Shown: positions 31,168-39,878 of the stretch, piece by piece
How positions within the stretch are numbered: the stretch's first letter is position 1
Layout: every line of letters starts with the position of its first letter
Origin: Thalassobaculum sp965228445
Lineage (GTDB): Bacteria > Pseudomonadota > Alphaproteobacteria > Thalassobaculales > Thalassobaculaceae
Assembly: GCA_965228445.1 (NCBI GenBank)
Contig: OZ245813.1
Location: 4,216,001 to 4,280,000 of the forward strand
DNA: 64,000 nucleotides
Reading direction: 5' to 3'
Notes under the pieces: model-generated
What the model saw: the letters and a program-made list of their open reading frames with translations, nothing else
Databases searched by the model: none
Told to the model about the DNA's origin: nothing
Program-made: the position numbers and the translations under genes

Positions 31168-31593
31168 ATGCGTATCGTTCGCGACCTCCTCACCGTGGCC
31201 CTGGTGGCCGGCGGTCTCACCTTCGCGGCCGCTCCCCTGTCGGCGCCGGCCATGGCCCAGCATTCCCATGGCGCGCACGAGAAGGGGCCGAACGGCGGAC
31301 AGATCTTCGGCGTCGGCCCCTAAGATGCCGAGATCGTCGTCGAGGAGGAGACCCTGATCGTCCGGCTGTTCGAGCATGGCGGCAAGGATCTGACCGACGA
31401 AGCCACCGGCGGCGACCTGGTGCTGCTGATCGGCGGCAAGCCGACCAAGGTGGCCCTGGTGGCGGAGAACGGGGCGCTGGTCGGCAAGCTCGACGACCAT
31501 CTGCCGGATGAGGTAGATGCTGTGATCCGGATCAAGACCAAGGACGGCAAGGTCCATGCCGGCAAGGGCGAACTCGAACACGAGCACCATTGA
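31168..31593 (+). pseudogene. Small His-rich exported protein interrupted by an in-frame TAA
   Basis: ATG 31168 follows a GGAAAGG site and starts a signal peptide (MRIVRDLLTVALVAGG, cleavage after PAMA) and the motif QHSHGAHEKGPNGGQ. After 51 codons there is TAA at 31321-31323. The same frame then continues for 89 sense codons (starting DAEIVVEEETLIVRLFEHGG) to TGA at 31591, ending in ELEHEHH. The downstream part has normal codon use and no other stop, and homologues of this kind have an aromatic residue after the G-G-Q segment, so TAA probably replaces a TAC or TAT. It is last in the RND operon, so a periplasmic metal-binding role is likely. A sequencing error, recent nonsense mutation or readthrough would all fit. 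Confidence 0.65.
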
Positions 31594-31667
31594 TCGACCC
31601 GACGGTCGCGGGGCGGTGATGGGCCGCCCCCGACGGTAGGGCTGGCTGGCCAGGGGGAACGGCGGCG

Positions 31668-32459
31668 ATGACATACGATATCGGTCTGCAACTGGCCGGC
31701 GTTCCGCTGAGCACGGCGATCCCGTTCGCGGTCGCCCTCGGCATCCTGCTGTCGATCATCGGCTCCTGGCTGGTCAACTCGGTGTTCACCCCGTTCGAGC
31801 TCGAGCCGAACAACTTCATCGGCGGCGCCAAGTTCGGCTTCCTGGGCGAGGTCTATGCGGTGACCCTGGCGCTGGCGATGATCGGTGCCTTCGATCACTT
31901 CACCACGGCCCAGACCAACGCCCAGCGCGAGGCGGCGACCCTGTCCTCCCTGTCCTGGGCGGCGGACACCTACAACCAGCCGGGACAGGACGCGGACCGG
32001 TCGGCCATGCGCCGCGCGGTCCAGGAATATGCCCGTGCGGTGGTGGAGAAGGAGTGGCGGGTGATGAGCTACGGCATCGCCGATCCGGACGTCTCCAACC
32101 GTCTTGCGGACATGAACAGCGTCTTCATGAGGGTCGAGCCGATGACCGAGGCGCAGTCGGCGCTGCAGCAGAACACCATCGAATGGGTGAACCAGATCAA
32201 CGAGTACCGGGCGCTCCGGCTGACCACGGTGTCGCGCTCGCTGATCGCCCTGGTCTGGGCGGTGCTGATCAGCGGAACGCTGATGGCGATCGTCTTTCCG
32301 TGGTTCTTCGGCACGGTGAACGTGGTGTCGCAGACGGTGATGTCGGCCCTGCTGACGTCCTTCCTGATGCTGCACCTGCTGATGGTGCTGCAGCTCAGCT
32401 ATCCGTTCATCGGCGACGCGTCGATCAGCCCGACGGCCTTCCTGAACGTCATACGATAG
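31668..32459 (+). CDS. DUF4239-like membrane protein
   Basis: The 263-residue protein has four hydrophobic segments: residues 15-37, 59-79, 187-212 and 218-245. The layout, with a long polar loop between helices 2 and 3 and conserved polar residues such as FxxxEAxTLSSLSWA, is that of the DUF4239 (bestrophin-like) family, so channel activity is possible but unproven. Its end is 12 bases from the convergent next gene. It opens the accessory region. Confidence 0.6.
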   Translation: MTYDIGLQLAGVPLSTAIPFAVALGILLSIIGSWLVNSVFTPFELEPNNFIGGAKFGFLGEVYAVTLALAMIGAFDHFTTAQTNAQREAATLSSLSWAADTYNQPGQDADRSAMRRAVQEYARAVVEKEWRVMSYGIADPDVSNRLADMNSVFMRVEPMTEAQSALQQNTIEWVNQINEYRALRLTTVSRSLIALVWAVLISGTLMAIVFPWFFGTVNVVSQTVMSALLTSFLMLHLLMVLQLSYPFIGDASISPTAFLNVIR

Positions 32460-32471
32460 GGGCGACTGCGG

Positions 32472-33065
32472 CTACTGCGGCGCGGCCGGGGCGAAGGTCC
32501 AGGACGCGTCGAGCTCGTCGTCGTCGACGGTGATGGTCACCTCGGTCAGGCTGAGCCCGACCGGCGGCCGGTTCTCCTGCATGTCCGACGCATTCAGCAG
32601 CAGGCGCACCAGCTCCATCTCCGGCCGGAACGGCGTGTCCTCGACTTCGAGCACGTCGCGCCACAGGGCTAGACGGCCCTCCTTCTCGATCGTCCGCTCA
32701 TAGGCGAAGGCGATGCCGTCGACATGCTTGCCGTCGCGGGTGAAGCTGATCGAGGTGAGGCGGAAGCCGGCCCGCTCGGCGATGGCGGCGAGGCCGGCGG
32801 GATCGTCATAGGCCATGCCGGCCACGGCACGGGCCGCACTCTCGTCACGGTCGGGAATCTCGATGGCGCCGATCGTGCTGTCGAACCACTCCGAGATGGC
32901 GGTTTCGATTCCCGAGACCCAGCCGGCAACGGTTTCCAGCGCACTGCTGACGACGCCGGCGCGTGCCGGTGCCGGCTGTGCGACCGCCAGCGCTGCCGCC
33001 AGGACAAGGACGGATGCGCCGCTCCGCAGGATTCCGCGGTTGGAAGTGGTCTTGAAAAGGATCAT
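32472..33065 (-). CDS. Exported hypothetical protein
   Basis: Not recognised. The 197-residue product has a signal peptide (residues 1-36, cleavage after APARA), then a helix (TVAGWVSGIETAISEWFDS) and an alpha/beta domain with the phrase SFTRDGKHVDGIAFAYERTIEKEG. The sequence is soluble after cleavage, so it should reside in the periplasm. Start is ATG 33065. It diverges from an orphan ParA gene 127 bases away. Confidence 0.55.
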   Translation of the reverse strand: MILFKTTSNRGILRSGASVLVLAAALAVAQPAPARAGVVSSALETVAGWVSGIETAISEWFDSTIGAIEIPDRDESAARAVAGMAYDDPAGLAAIAERAGFRLTSISFTRDGKHVDGIAFAYERTIEKEGRLALWRDVLEVEDTPFRPEMELVRLLLNASDMQENRPPVGLSLTEVTITVDDDELDASWTFAPAAPQ

Positions 33066-33192
33066 CGGAGAAACCGCCCCTCAGGAAACCCGCGAACTAA
33101 AGCGGAAAACCGGACGCCGGGCAACATCATGGTATCGCTTGTCCGTGCCCTGGTTCATCATTACGCCATCACTGCACAAGATGTTGTCCGCC

Positions 33193-33843
33193 ATGGCCAG
33201 TATTCTCGTTGTCGCCACCAGCAAGGGTGGAACCGGAAAGACGACTATCGGCGCCGCGCTCGCCTCCTACTGGCGCGATCAGGGCAAGTCGGTGGCCATT
33301 CTCGACACCGATCCGAACGAGGCGATGGCCCGCTGGGCGCGCAAGAGCGCGTCGGGCTTCAAGGGCATCTCGGTGGAGGCCAACGCCAACGAGCACGAGA
33401 TCATCGAGTCCGTCTATGCGCTGGGCGAGGAGGCCGATGTGGTGGTGGTCGACACCGCCGGCTTCGGCAACCAGGCGATGGTCTATGCGGTCGGCGTCGC
33501 CGACATGGTGCTGATCCCGGTGATGCCGGACGAAGCCAGCCTGTTCGAGGCGGCGAAGATGAAGCAGGTGATCAGCTCGGCCAGCAAGCTGACCCGCCGC
33601 GAGATCCCGTTCCACTCGGTGCTGAACCGGGTCAAGCGGATGACCACCGTGGTGCGCCACACCGAGCGTAACCTGGAGCAGCTCGGTCTCAACCCGCTGA
33701 AGGCGCGGATCGGCGACCGGGTGATCTTCCAGGAGGCGTCCTATCACGGGGCGTCGCCGCTGAGCCTGGCGCCGAAGAACCGGGCCACGCTCGAGATCCG
33801 CAACCTCGCCCGCGAGATCGAGCCGGTCCTGTTCGCCGAGTAG
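33193..33843 (+). CDS. Orphan ParA/MinD-type P-loop ATPase
   Basis: Cytoplasmic ATPase of the family that positions plasmids, chromosomes or membrane complexes through nucleotide-dependent dimers. The 216-residue protein opens with the deviant Walker A KGGTGKTT (residues 11-18), has the DTDPNEAMARW motif with switch-I aspartate, and VVVDTAGFGNQAM as Walker B. No parB or centromere repeat is nearby. ATG 33193 matches the usual family start; ATG 33181 is an alternative, and neither has a clear ribosome binding site. It may position the membrane complex encoded next to it (inference). Confidence 0.8.
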   Translation: MASILVVATSKGGTGKTTIGAALASYWRDQGKSVAILDTDPNEAMARWARKSASGFKGISVEANANEHEIIESVYALGEEADVVVVDTAGFGNQAMVYAVGVADMVLIPVMPDEASLFEAAKMKQVISSASKLTRREIPFHSVLNRVKRMTTVVRHTERNLEQLGLNPLKARIGDRVIFQEASYHGASPLSLAPKNRATLEIRNLAREIEPVLFAE

Positions 33844-33940
33844 AGCGACCGCGCCCGGCCCGGACGAGGCTCGGCGGACGCGGCCCTGCGGACGCGGTGA
33901 GGCGGACACGGTCGGGCATCCACACATCCGCAAAGGCGAA

Positions 33941-33963
33941 GGGGACCGGCAGCGCCGATCCCC
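33941..33963. terminator. Hairpin between convergent ParA and mitofilin-like genes
   Basis: GGGGACCGG (33941-33949) and CCGATCCCC (33955-33963) pair except for one C-A mismatch, around a CAGCG loop, with TCCTT on one side and AAGGCGAA on the other. Placement suggests a bidirectional terminator. Upstream, around 33873-33910, are three imperfect copies of the GCGGACGCGG sequence. Confidence 0.45.
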
Positions 33964-34011
33964 TCCTTGTCGTCGTTCGATACCGTGGCGGCCGATCGAG
34001 CCGCGACCGGA

Positions 34012-35214
34012 TCACTTCCGGGTGCTGGCCACCGTCTCGATCATGAACAGCTCCAGATCTTCCGTCGCCGCCTTGGCCTTCTGCTGCATTTCCACCTGCT
34101 CGACCCAGGCGGAGGTCATCGCCTTCAGGTTCTCCGGCAGGGCCTCCATCTCCTGGATGACCGTGTCGAAATCCGCCTCCTCGGCGGCGTCCTCGGCGCG
34201 GGCCATGATGGCGAGCGGCGAGGTGCCCTCCGGCGGGGTGGCGCCGTCCAGGCGCCAGCGCAGGCGGGTGGTGGCCGCGGTCAGGTTGGCCATGGTCTCC
34301 GACACCCGCTTAGCCAGATCCCCTTCGGAATCGACCGTCTGGTAGGATGCGATCACGGCGTGGGAGACATCGCCGAAGCCGGCCTGCAGCTCGCGGGTTG
34401 TCGGCACGCCGACCAGGGCCAGCGGCTCCAGGGCGTAGACCGACGCGACCGCGTCGTTCTCGCCGACGATCGCGCGGAACAGGGTGAGCTCCTCCTGGAA
34501 CGGATCGCCGGCGACGATCGCGTCGTTGAGGTCGGTGGCGGCGATCATGATCGACGGCACCTTAACCGCGGCGATGGAGGCCTGCATGGCGTCCTGTTCG
34601 ACGCCCAGGGCCTCGATGCTCGCCTCCAGACCGGCGATGGCGGTCAGCAGCTCGGTCTGCTGCACCTTCAGGGCGGTGACGTCCTCAGGCTTCACCGCCG
34701 GCTCGACCGCGCGGTCCTTGAGCACTGGGATCAGGATGGCGATGACGATGGCGGCGATGCTGAGAATGGTCGGCAGGCTGACCAGCCCGGATCCGCCGGA
34801 CTCGCTCGGCTGCGGCGCCGGCACGCGGGTGTAGCCGCCGCCCGATCCACCGGAACCGGAGCCGCCCGACCCAGAGCCGCCCGAACCAGAGCCGCCCGAT
34901 CCCGTTCCGCCGGCGGTGCTGCCGGCGGTCGCGGAAGCAGCGGATGCCGCTGCCGGGGCTGCCGCTACGGGGGCGGCCGGTGTCGCGGCGCTGGCCGGTG
35001 TGGCCGCCGCGGGAGCCGGGGTAGGTTCAGCCTTGGTCGACGCCGCGCTGGCCGCCGATGCAGCGGCCTTGGCGCCCGGTGCCGTCGTCGCCTTCGGGGC
35101 CGATGACGTGCCGGCGGTCGACTTGCCGCGCGGCTTCGAGGGCGTCCGCGTCCCGGTCGACGCGGTCTTGCGTTTGGTCGTCTTGGCAGTGCTGCCGCTG
35201 TCCTCGTCCGTCAC
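34012..35214 (-). CDS. Mitofilin/Mic60-like membrane protein B
   Basis: The 400-residue protein has a Lys/Ser/Thr-rich then Ala/Pro-rich cytoplasmic N-terminus, a Gly-Ser repeat (about 105-130), one membrane helix (about 143-165, LVSLPTILSIAAIVIAILI), a coiled coil and a helical C-terminal domain. That domain resembles the mitofilin domain of alphaproteobacterial Mic60: IAATDLNDAIVAGDPFQEEL, then VGVPTTRELQAGF. Mic60 proteins shape inner membranes. GTG 35214 follows GGGGACAGGA; the open frame reaches 35253 only through a TTG. It is the last gene of a minus-strand operon with a second such protein. Confidence 0.55.
   Translation of the reverse strand: MTDEDSGSTAKTTKRKTASTGTRTPSKPRGKSTAGTSSAPKATTAPGAKAAASAASAASTKAEPTPAPAAATPASAATPAAPVAAAPAAASAASATAGSTAGGTGSGGSGSGGSGSGGSGSGGSGGGYTRVPAPQPSESGGSGLVSLPTILSIAAIVIAILIPVLKDRAVEPAVKPEDVTALKVQQTELLTAIAGLEASIEALGVEQDAMQASIAAVKVPSIMIAATDLNDAIVAGDPFQEELTLFRAIVGENDAVASVYALEPLALVGVPTTRELQAGFGDVSHAVIASYQTVDSEGDLAKRVSETMANLTAATTRLRWRLDGATPPEGTSPLAIMARAEDAAEEADFDTVIQEMEALPENLKAMTSAWVEQVEMQQKAKAATEDLELFMIETVASTRK
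34853..34897. repeat. Three tandem 15-base units coding GSGGS repeats
   Basis: Units at 34853-34867, 34868-34882 and 34883-34897 are near-identical, of the form gaNcc(a/g)gagccgccc, with partial units on each side. On the minus strand they encode a flexible Gly-Ser linker just before the membrane helix. Such repeats can vary in copy number by slippage. Confidence 0.75.
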
Positions 35215-35253
35215 GGTCCTGTCCCCGTATTGCGTGATCCAACCTTGGCCCAA

Positions 35254-35282
35254 AGTATACTACAGTGGTTCTGAAATGTATC
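35254..35282 (-). promoter_or_regulatory. Candidate internal promoter upstream of mitofilin-like B
   Basis: On the minus strand, TATACT (35254-35259) is a good -10 box; GATACA (35277-35282), 17 bases upstream, is a weak -35 box. The site lies in the 106-base gap before the gene and about 40 bases from its GTG start. Confidence 0.3.
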
Positions 35283-35320
35283 GGCCGCAGAGGCCTGCAC
35301 AGCGCGAAATATACCCAACA

Positions 35321-35935
35321 TTAGTGCCCCGCGGGACGTTGCACATAACGGTAATATTGCAGCACCATCAGGGCGAGCAGGGCGGTCCAGAAGTTGAAGG
35401 TGCACAGCGTGTAGGCGAGCAGCATGATCAGGTACATGGCCAGTGCCTGCATCACCAGTATCTCGTACAGCATGGCGAAGATGCCGATCAGAAACTCCTC
35501 GCCGCGGAGCATTACGATGGTGGCAATCACCGACGCAAGCAGGGCCCCGCTCACGGCCACGCCGTAGATCATCCACAGCCCCGAGAGATCCCGGTTGGAC
35601 AGCATGCGCCACAGGGAGTCGTAGCCGTACAGACCCGGATCGGCGATGTCGGTGAGGAACCGCCGCCAGGTCACGTCCCAGGCGCCGCCATTGGCCACGA
35701 TCGCATTGATGTCGAAGGAGGGGCGCTGGTCGCTGGCGGCGATCACCCCCAATCCGAGCAGCAGGCCGGTCACCATGGCGAGCTTGGACAGCAGCGGGAT
35801 GCGATGGAAGAACACCAGCGGCCGCACGTGCCAGATCAGGTTGGCGACCACATAGCCGATCAGCGGCAGGGACAGCAGAACGACCCCTCCGACGAGCCGG
35901 GTACCGAGGATCAGGAAGACTTCTGCTGGTTCCAC
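35321..35935 (-). CDS. Polytopic membrane protein, unknown
   Basis: Not recognised. The 204-residue protein has about five membrane segments (roughly 10-33, 47-66, 117-140, 146-168, 170-195) with a polar loop of about 50 residues between the second and third (DQRPSFDINAIVANGGAWDVTW). It begins at GTG 35935 without an obvious ribosome binding site, 17 bases after the stop of the preceding gene, so coupling is likely. It lies between the two mitofilin-like genes. Confidence 0.6.
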   Translation of the reverse strand: MEPAEVFLILGTRLVGGVVLLSLPLIGYVVANLIWHVRPLVFFHRIPLLSKLAMVTGLLLGLGVIAASDQRPSFDINAIVANGGAWDVTWRRFLTDIADPGLYGYDSLWRMLSNRDLSGLWMIYGVAVSGALLASVIATIVMLRGEEFLIGIFAMLYEILVMQALAMYLIMLLAYTLCTFNFWTALLALMVLQYYRYVQRPAGH

Positions 35936-35952
35936 TGGGCTCGGCGCCGGCC

Positions 35953-37497
35953 CTACTGGACCTTGCTCGCTCCCGTGTTGGCCTGCGGCGCCATCGACCG
36001 GGCATAGACGACGGTCTCGAGCTGGCGCACCGCGCTGGTCGCCTCGAGCCGCTCGACAACGGCGTTCAGCCAGTCGGCCATGGCGACCGAGCGCAGCTCG
36101 GTCTGCAGGGCGGCGCCTTCGCGGATGACCAGTTCCAGGTCGTCGCGGTCCAGCGCCTCGTCCATGGTGGCGATCGCGGAGACCAAACCGCCGCCGCGGC
36201 GGGCTTCCGGCACGGTCGAGGCGCCGACCAGCATGTTGAACCAGCTGCCGACCCGCTCGGACCAGGATTCCACCTTGGCGACGAAGGTGCCCATGTTGTT
36301 CACGATCAGCCGCAGGTCGCGCCGCAGTTCGGGGATCGAGGCGATGCCGTCCTGGGCCTGCGCCTCCAGCGTGGTCAGGGCGTCCTGGATGCCGGGGGCG
36401 CCGTTCAGCACCCGCTTGGCGAAGGCGAGTTCCGGCGTGTAGCCCTCGGCGCGGATCACCGCGTCGCGCAGCTGGATGACGGCCAGGATCGGCATGTTCT
36501 CGTTCTTGAAGGTCGCCACGGTCTGGGCGATCTGGTCGTTCAGGTCGAGCAGCCCGTTGAAATTGGTGGTCAGCGTTCCGAGGCGCCCCTCGAGCGCTTC
36601 CAGGCGGCCGGCCATCTCGGCACCCGCGGCGGCCTGCTCCTCGGTGAGGCCCTCGGCGGCGGCCATGCGCTCGGTCAGGACGCCGAGATCGGCGCGGGTC
36701 GCGGCGACCTCTTCCTGAACGGCGTCGATGGCGCCGCGGACCTCGGCGGCCGACTCCCGAAGTTCGGCGCGCAGGGTGTCGGTCACGTCGGTCATGTCGG
36801 TGCCGAGATCGGCGATCCGACCGGCCTGGGCCTCCGTCGACTGGGCCAGGGTGTCGACCTGACCGCTCAGCGCGTCCAGCCGCTCGGCGAGGTCGTCGCG
36901 GAACATCAGCGCCCGGGCGTCGTCGCCGGACACGCCCTCGGTCCCGCCGATCCGCGTCAGCGCGTCGTTCAGCCGCTCGATGCGCTGGTCGAGGCCGGCA
37001 TAGGTGACCTCCAGCCGCTGAGTGTCGTAGCCGGACAGGATGTCGATGGTGTCGTCGTTGAGATACGGCTTGCCATATTCGGTCAGCAGCGCGTGGATCT
37101 CGGCCCGGTAGCTCGGCGCGCCGATGGCGGCGACGGCGGCGACCAGCGCGATCAGCGCGAACAGGAAGGTCAGGAACGCGGCCGACCAGCTTCCGCCCTT
37201 CTTCGGTGCCGATGCGGCCGTCGCGCTCGGACTGGCGGCGGCGCCGCTGGTGCTGCCGCGGGAGGAGGCCGAGGCGGAGAGCGACGGGCCGGACTCGCTC
37301 TTAGCCGACCCGGACGTGGCGGAACCGGCGGTCGAAGATCCCGCAGCGGACGACCCGGACTCGGTCTTGGCGGAGGATGAGGCGGCCGGCTTGTCGCCGG
37401 CTCCGGAGGCGTCGGCCGTCCGACTGCCCGGATACTGGTTCGCGAGCTTCGCGAGGTCTTCTGGGTCCACGTTGGGCAGCCGTGGTCGGTTCGCCAT
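35953..37497 (-). CDS. Mitofilin/Mic60-like membrane protein A
   Basis: A 514-residue protein with a Ser/Gly/Ala-rich N-terminus (about 20-90), one membrane helix (about 100-125, FLTFLFALIALVAAVAAIG), a long coiled coil (about 155-310) and a C-terminal helical domain. The stretch ILAVIQLRDAVIRAEGYTPE near residue 340, followed by GIASIPELRRDLRLIV, has the pattern of the mitofilin domain (Leu-rich helix, then G-x-P-F-like, then an ELR helix). It shares architecture with the protein at 34012-35214. The N-terminal region begins MANRPRLPNVDPEDL. A membrane-shaping or scaffold role is inferred from the family only. Confidence 0.55.
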   Translation of the reverse strand: MANRPRLPNVDPEDLAKLANQYPGSRTADASGAGDKPAASSSAKTESGSSAAGSSTAGSATSGSAKSESGPSLSASASSRGSTSGAAASPSATAASAPKKGGSWSAAFLTFLFALIALVAAVAAIGAPSYRAEIHALLTEYGKPYLNDDTIDILSGYDTQRLEVTYAGLDQRIERLNDALTRIGGTEGVSGDDARALMFRDDLAERLDALSGQVDTLAQSTEAQAGRIADLGTDMTDVTDTLRAELRESAAEVRGAIDAVQEEVAATRADLGVLTERMAAAEGLTEEQAAAGAEMAGRLEALEGRLGTLTTNFNGLLDLNDQIAQTVATFKNENMPILAVIQLRDAVIRAEGYTPELAFAKRVLNGAPGIQDALTTLEAQAQDGIASIPELRRDLRLIVNNMGTFVAKVESWSERVGSWFNMLVGASTVPEARRGGGLVSAIATMDEALDRDDLELVIREGAALQTELRSVAMADWLNAVVERLEATSAVRQLETVVYARSMAPQANTGASKVQ

Positions 37498-37554
37498 TCT
37501 CGTATCCTCGGGCTTGTATCCTCGGCGCTCGGGCTGTCCTCAGACCCTGCGTGC

Positions 37555-38001
37555 CTACGCGATCTGTTCCGGTATGGAGTTGAACCAGCGCCGCGAGCGG
37601 ATGATCCATCCATGCCGTTTGGCGGTGATCCCTTCCTCCAGCATCAGCGACTTCACCCGGCGCTTCGCCTCTTCCTCCGAGACCCGCTGGCGTGCTTTAG
37701 CACGGTACATCTCCACCGCCTGGCGGAAGTCGTGGCGTGACAGCGTGCGCTGCCGGCTGCGGCTCGCCTGGACGTTGAGGAACTCGCGGGTGCCTTCGTC
37801 GGCCACCCGCTGGAGCACCAGCTTCTGATCGTTGACGGTCGCCAGCATGGCGCCGTTCGCCTCGTCGAGCGACAGGTTGAAGCGCGTCATGCCATCCTGC
37901 AGCAATCGGCGCTCGTCCTCTGCCCGGATGAACCCGCCGTTCATCCCCTCGATGCGGACCATGTCGGCAAATCGCCGTCGTGACTCTGGATCTGACACCA
38001 T
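37555..38001 (-). CDS. Domain-X protein 1, unknown
   Basis: A 148-residue soluble protein, not recognised. ATG 38001 is preferred to a TTG at 38025. Its body, from FIRAEDERRLLQDGMTRF to HGWIIRSRRWFNSI, aligns along its whole length with residues about 14-133 of the protein at 40364-41251. Shared motifs include TRFxLSLD, VADE, DFRxA, EAxRRV and GWIxR. I call this shared domain X. It is first in an operon with the two mitofilin-like proteins and a polytopic membrane protein. Confidence 0.65.
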   Translation of the reverse strand: MVSDPESRRRFADMVRIEGMNGGFIRAEDERRLLQDGMTRFNLSLDEANGAMLATVNDQKLVLQRVADEGTREFLNVQASRSRQRTLSRHDFRQAVEMYRAKARQRVSEEEAKRRVKSLMLEEGITAKRHGWIIRSRRWFNSIPEQIA

Positions 38002-38211
38002 CGACCTACGCTGCCTGTTCAGCAATTCCTTGAAATCCGGCGCATTTTATCAACGGGAATGGCCGGTGGCGCAATCACAATACGACTCCGCCACCGATTC
38101 TCCGGAAATGCCGACACCGCGGGAAATCCCGGGCGAAGGCTTACTTCCGCAGCCCCTCCATGCCCCGGCGTCCCGGAGCCGTCATGGGCCGGAACGCCCG
38201 CCGGATCCCGA

Positions 38212-38625
38212 TTACAGCGGGCTTTCGAACCACGGACCCTGACGGCTGACCAGCCAGTGCGCGCCGACACCGCCGGCGACCGCGCCGGCCAGGGTGGCCA
38301 TGCCGCCGCCGCCCAGCATGTCGACCACCAGCGCCACACCGACCGAGCCGATCGCGATGGCGGCCAGATCGTTGGTGGTCAGCACCACGGTCTTCGAGCC
38401 GGTGCCGATCTGCAGCGCGGTCTCGCGGGCAGCCTCAACCATGTCGTTCATGCTGGACTGCATCTTGTCGACCATGGCATTCAGATTCTCGACCTGCTCC
38501 GGCGTGAGAACCGAGCCGCCGACCGCTTCGGTGGACGGTGTGGTCGTCGCCTGCTGCGCCGACGCCACGGAGACCGATCCGATCAGGATCCCGGCCGAAA
38601 CCAATAGGAAAGCAAACGCTTTCAT
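38212..38625 (-). CDS. Small exported protein with Gly-rich hydrophobic hairpin
   Basis: 137 residues from ATG 38625, seven bases after GGGGGTG. A signal peptide (1-23, cleavage after ASA) is followed by a short polar stretch with a helix (VENLNAMVDKMQSSMNDMV) and a C-terminal Gly/Ala-rich hydrophobic pair (AIAIGSVGVALVVDMLGGGG, then ATLAGAVAGGVGAHWLV), reminiscent of glycine-zipper proteins. Products at 45183-45608 and 45691-46068 have the same plan. Function unknown. Confidence 0.6.
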   Translation of the reverse strand: MKAFAFLLVSAGILIGSVSVASAQQATTTPSTEAVGGSVLTPEQVENLNAMVDKMQSSMNDMVEAARETALQIGTGSKTVVLTTNDLAAIAIGSVGVALVVDMLGGGGMATLAGAVAGGVGAHWLVSRQGPWFESPL

Positions 38626-38781
38626 TTCAAGCACCCCCAGTTTTTGTAGCCGTTACGTGACGTCGAGCCATCGCGGTGCACATAATGACCGAAGGGCTCC
38701 CTACCGTCATCCCGTTTATGGCTGCCGATCTTTGTTGTTTCGTTACACCCTAGCAGAAATCGGGCTATTAAGTTGGATCTT

Positions 38782-39807
38782 ATGTATCGCATTTATGCGT
38801 CCTTAATATTGCAGTACGTGCCTCGTTCTGTGCCGTCCGTCGGTTTTGCTGTGCCGATCTTCTCGGCAGTGCTCTGCGGACTGCTGTGGACACTGCTTGC
38901 CGGCACGCCGGCCGGGGCGGCCGCGGTGCCGGACATTTCCGAGGAACGGGCGCAGCGTTGGGTTCTGCGGGATGCCGTCACCCTGCGGCACGCGGCCCGG
39001 GCCCTGGTCGATGCCCGCCTGTCGGAGCCTTATCGCGATGTGGCGGACCGGGTGCCGCAATACAGTGAATGGGTGTACGGGTGGCTCTCCAGCCTCGAGG
39101 TCAGCGCCCGGCTGGCCGGGGTCGGGGCGCAGGCCGCTGGCGGCCAGATCTGGCGCGGCGAGCCGATCGACGGGACCGAGATCCTCCAGGACATGGAGGC
39201 CTTTGTGGCGGCGGCATTCGAGGATCAGGTGATCCGCCCGGAGGCCACCGAGCATGAGCTTTTCGAAGCCTGGCAGGACGCGGTGGATCAGCTTGCCCGG
39301 ATCGACCGGAACCTCGCGGCGGATCGGGCGGCGCGCGGCGCGCCGGGACCCTATGCCCGACCCCTGCTGGTCGACTGGTATCCGGGGGTGCCGGACCGGC
39401 TGACCCGGAGCGGCGAGACGGCGATGCTGGAGGGCTCCGAGGATCCGGCCCATGCCGACATGGTGCTCGGCCGGGCGGTCCGCCCGCTGTCGATCCGGCT
39501 GCTCAGCGCGGCCACCCGCGTCGTGATCGTCCCCGTGGTCATCCCCATGGTCGGCGGCGCGGCCGCCGTCACGGCGGCGGATGTCGGCGGCTTTCTGGGC
39601 GCCTCCCTGGTCTCCGGCACGATCGCCGCGGGCCTTTGGGGCGCGGACTATCTGATCAACTGGGTGGACAGCGCCTGGCACCGGCCGGTGTTCGAGGCGG
39701 AACTGCGTCAGGTCATCGCCGAGGAGAGCGCGCGCACCGTCGCCGAGGGGCAGGCGCGCATGGAGGCCGCCCTGTGTCGGGTCGAGACGGTCGCGCCGTC
39801 CTGCTGA
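38782..39807 (+). CDS. Exported or membrane-anchored hypothetical protein
   Basis: Not recognised. From ATG 38782, 341 residues: a signal or anchor (about 18-42), a long mostly helical periplasmic part with acidic residues, then a hydrophobic double segment (about 235-300, VVIVPVVIPMVGGAAAV and GGFLGASLVSGTIAAGLWG) and a polar C-terminus ending CRVETVAPSC. The Gly-rich hydrophobic hairpin recalls the smaller neighbours. No clear ribosome binding site. The upstream region is more AT-rich than the surroundings. Confidence 0.55.
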   Translation: MYRIYASLILQYVPRSVPSVGFAVPIFSAVLCGLLWTLLAGTPAGAAAVPDISEERAQRWVLRDAVTLRHAARALVDARLSEPYRDVADRVPQYSEWVYGWLSSLEVSARLAGVGAQAAGGQIWRGEPIDGTEILQDMEAFVAAAFEDQVIRPEATEHELFEAWQDAVDQLARIDRNLAADRAARGAPGPYARPLLVDWYPGVPDRLTRSGETAMLEGSEDPAHADMVLGRAVRPLSIRLLSAATRVVIVPVVIPMVGGAAAVTAADVGGFLGASLVSGTIAAGLWGADYLINWVDSAWHRPVFEAELRQVIAEESARTVAEGQARMEAALCRVETVAPSC

Positions 39808-39878
39808 CCGGCTTGCCTGCGAAGAAGGGCGTTCGTAGGATGGGGTCCTGATCGGGAGCCAGCGGCGGAACGGATCGC

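Noticed and set aside
33844..34011. CRISPR-like or parS-like repeats after the orphan ParA
   Set aside because: The three imperfect GCGGACGCGG copies are too short and irregular for a CRISPR array and are not palindromic as parS would be.
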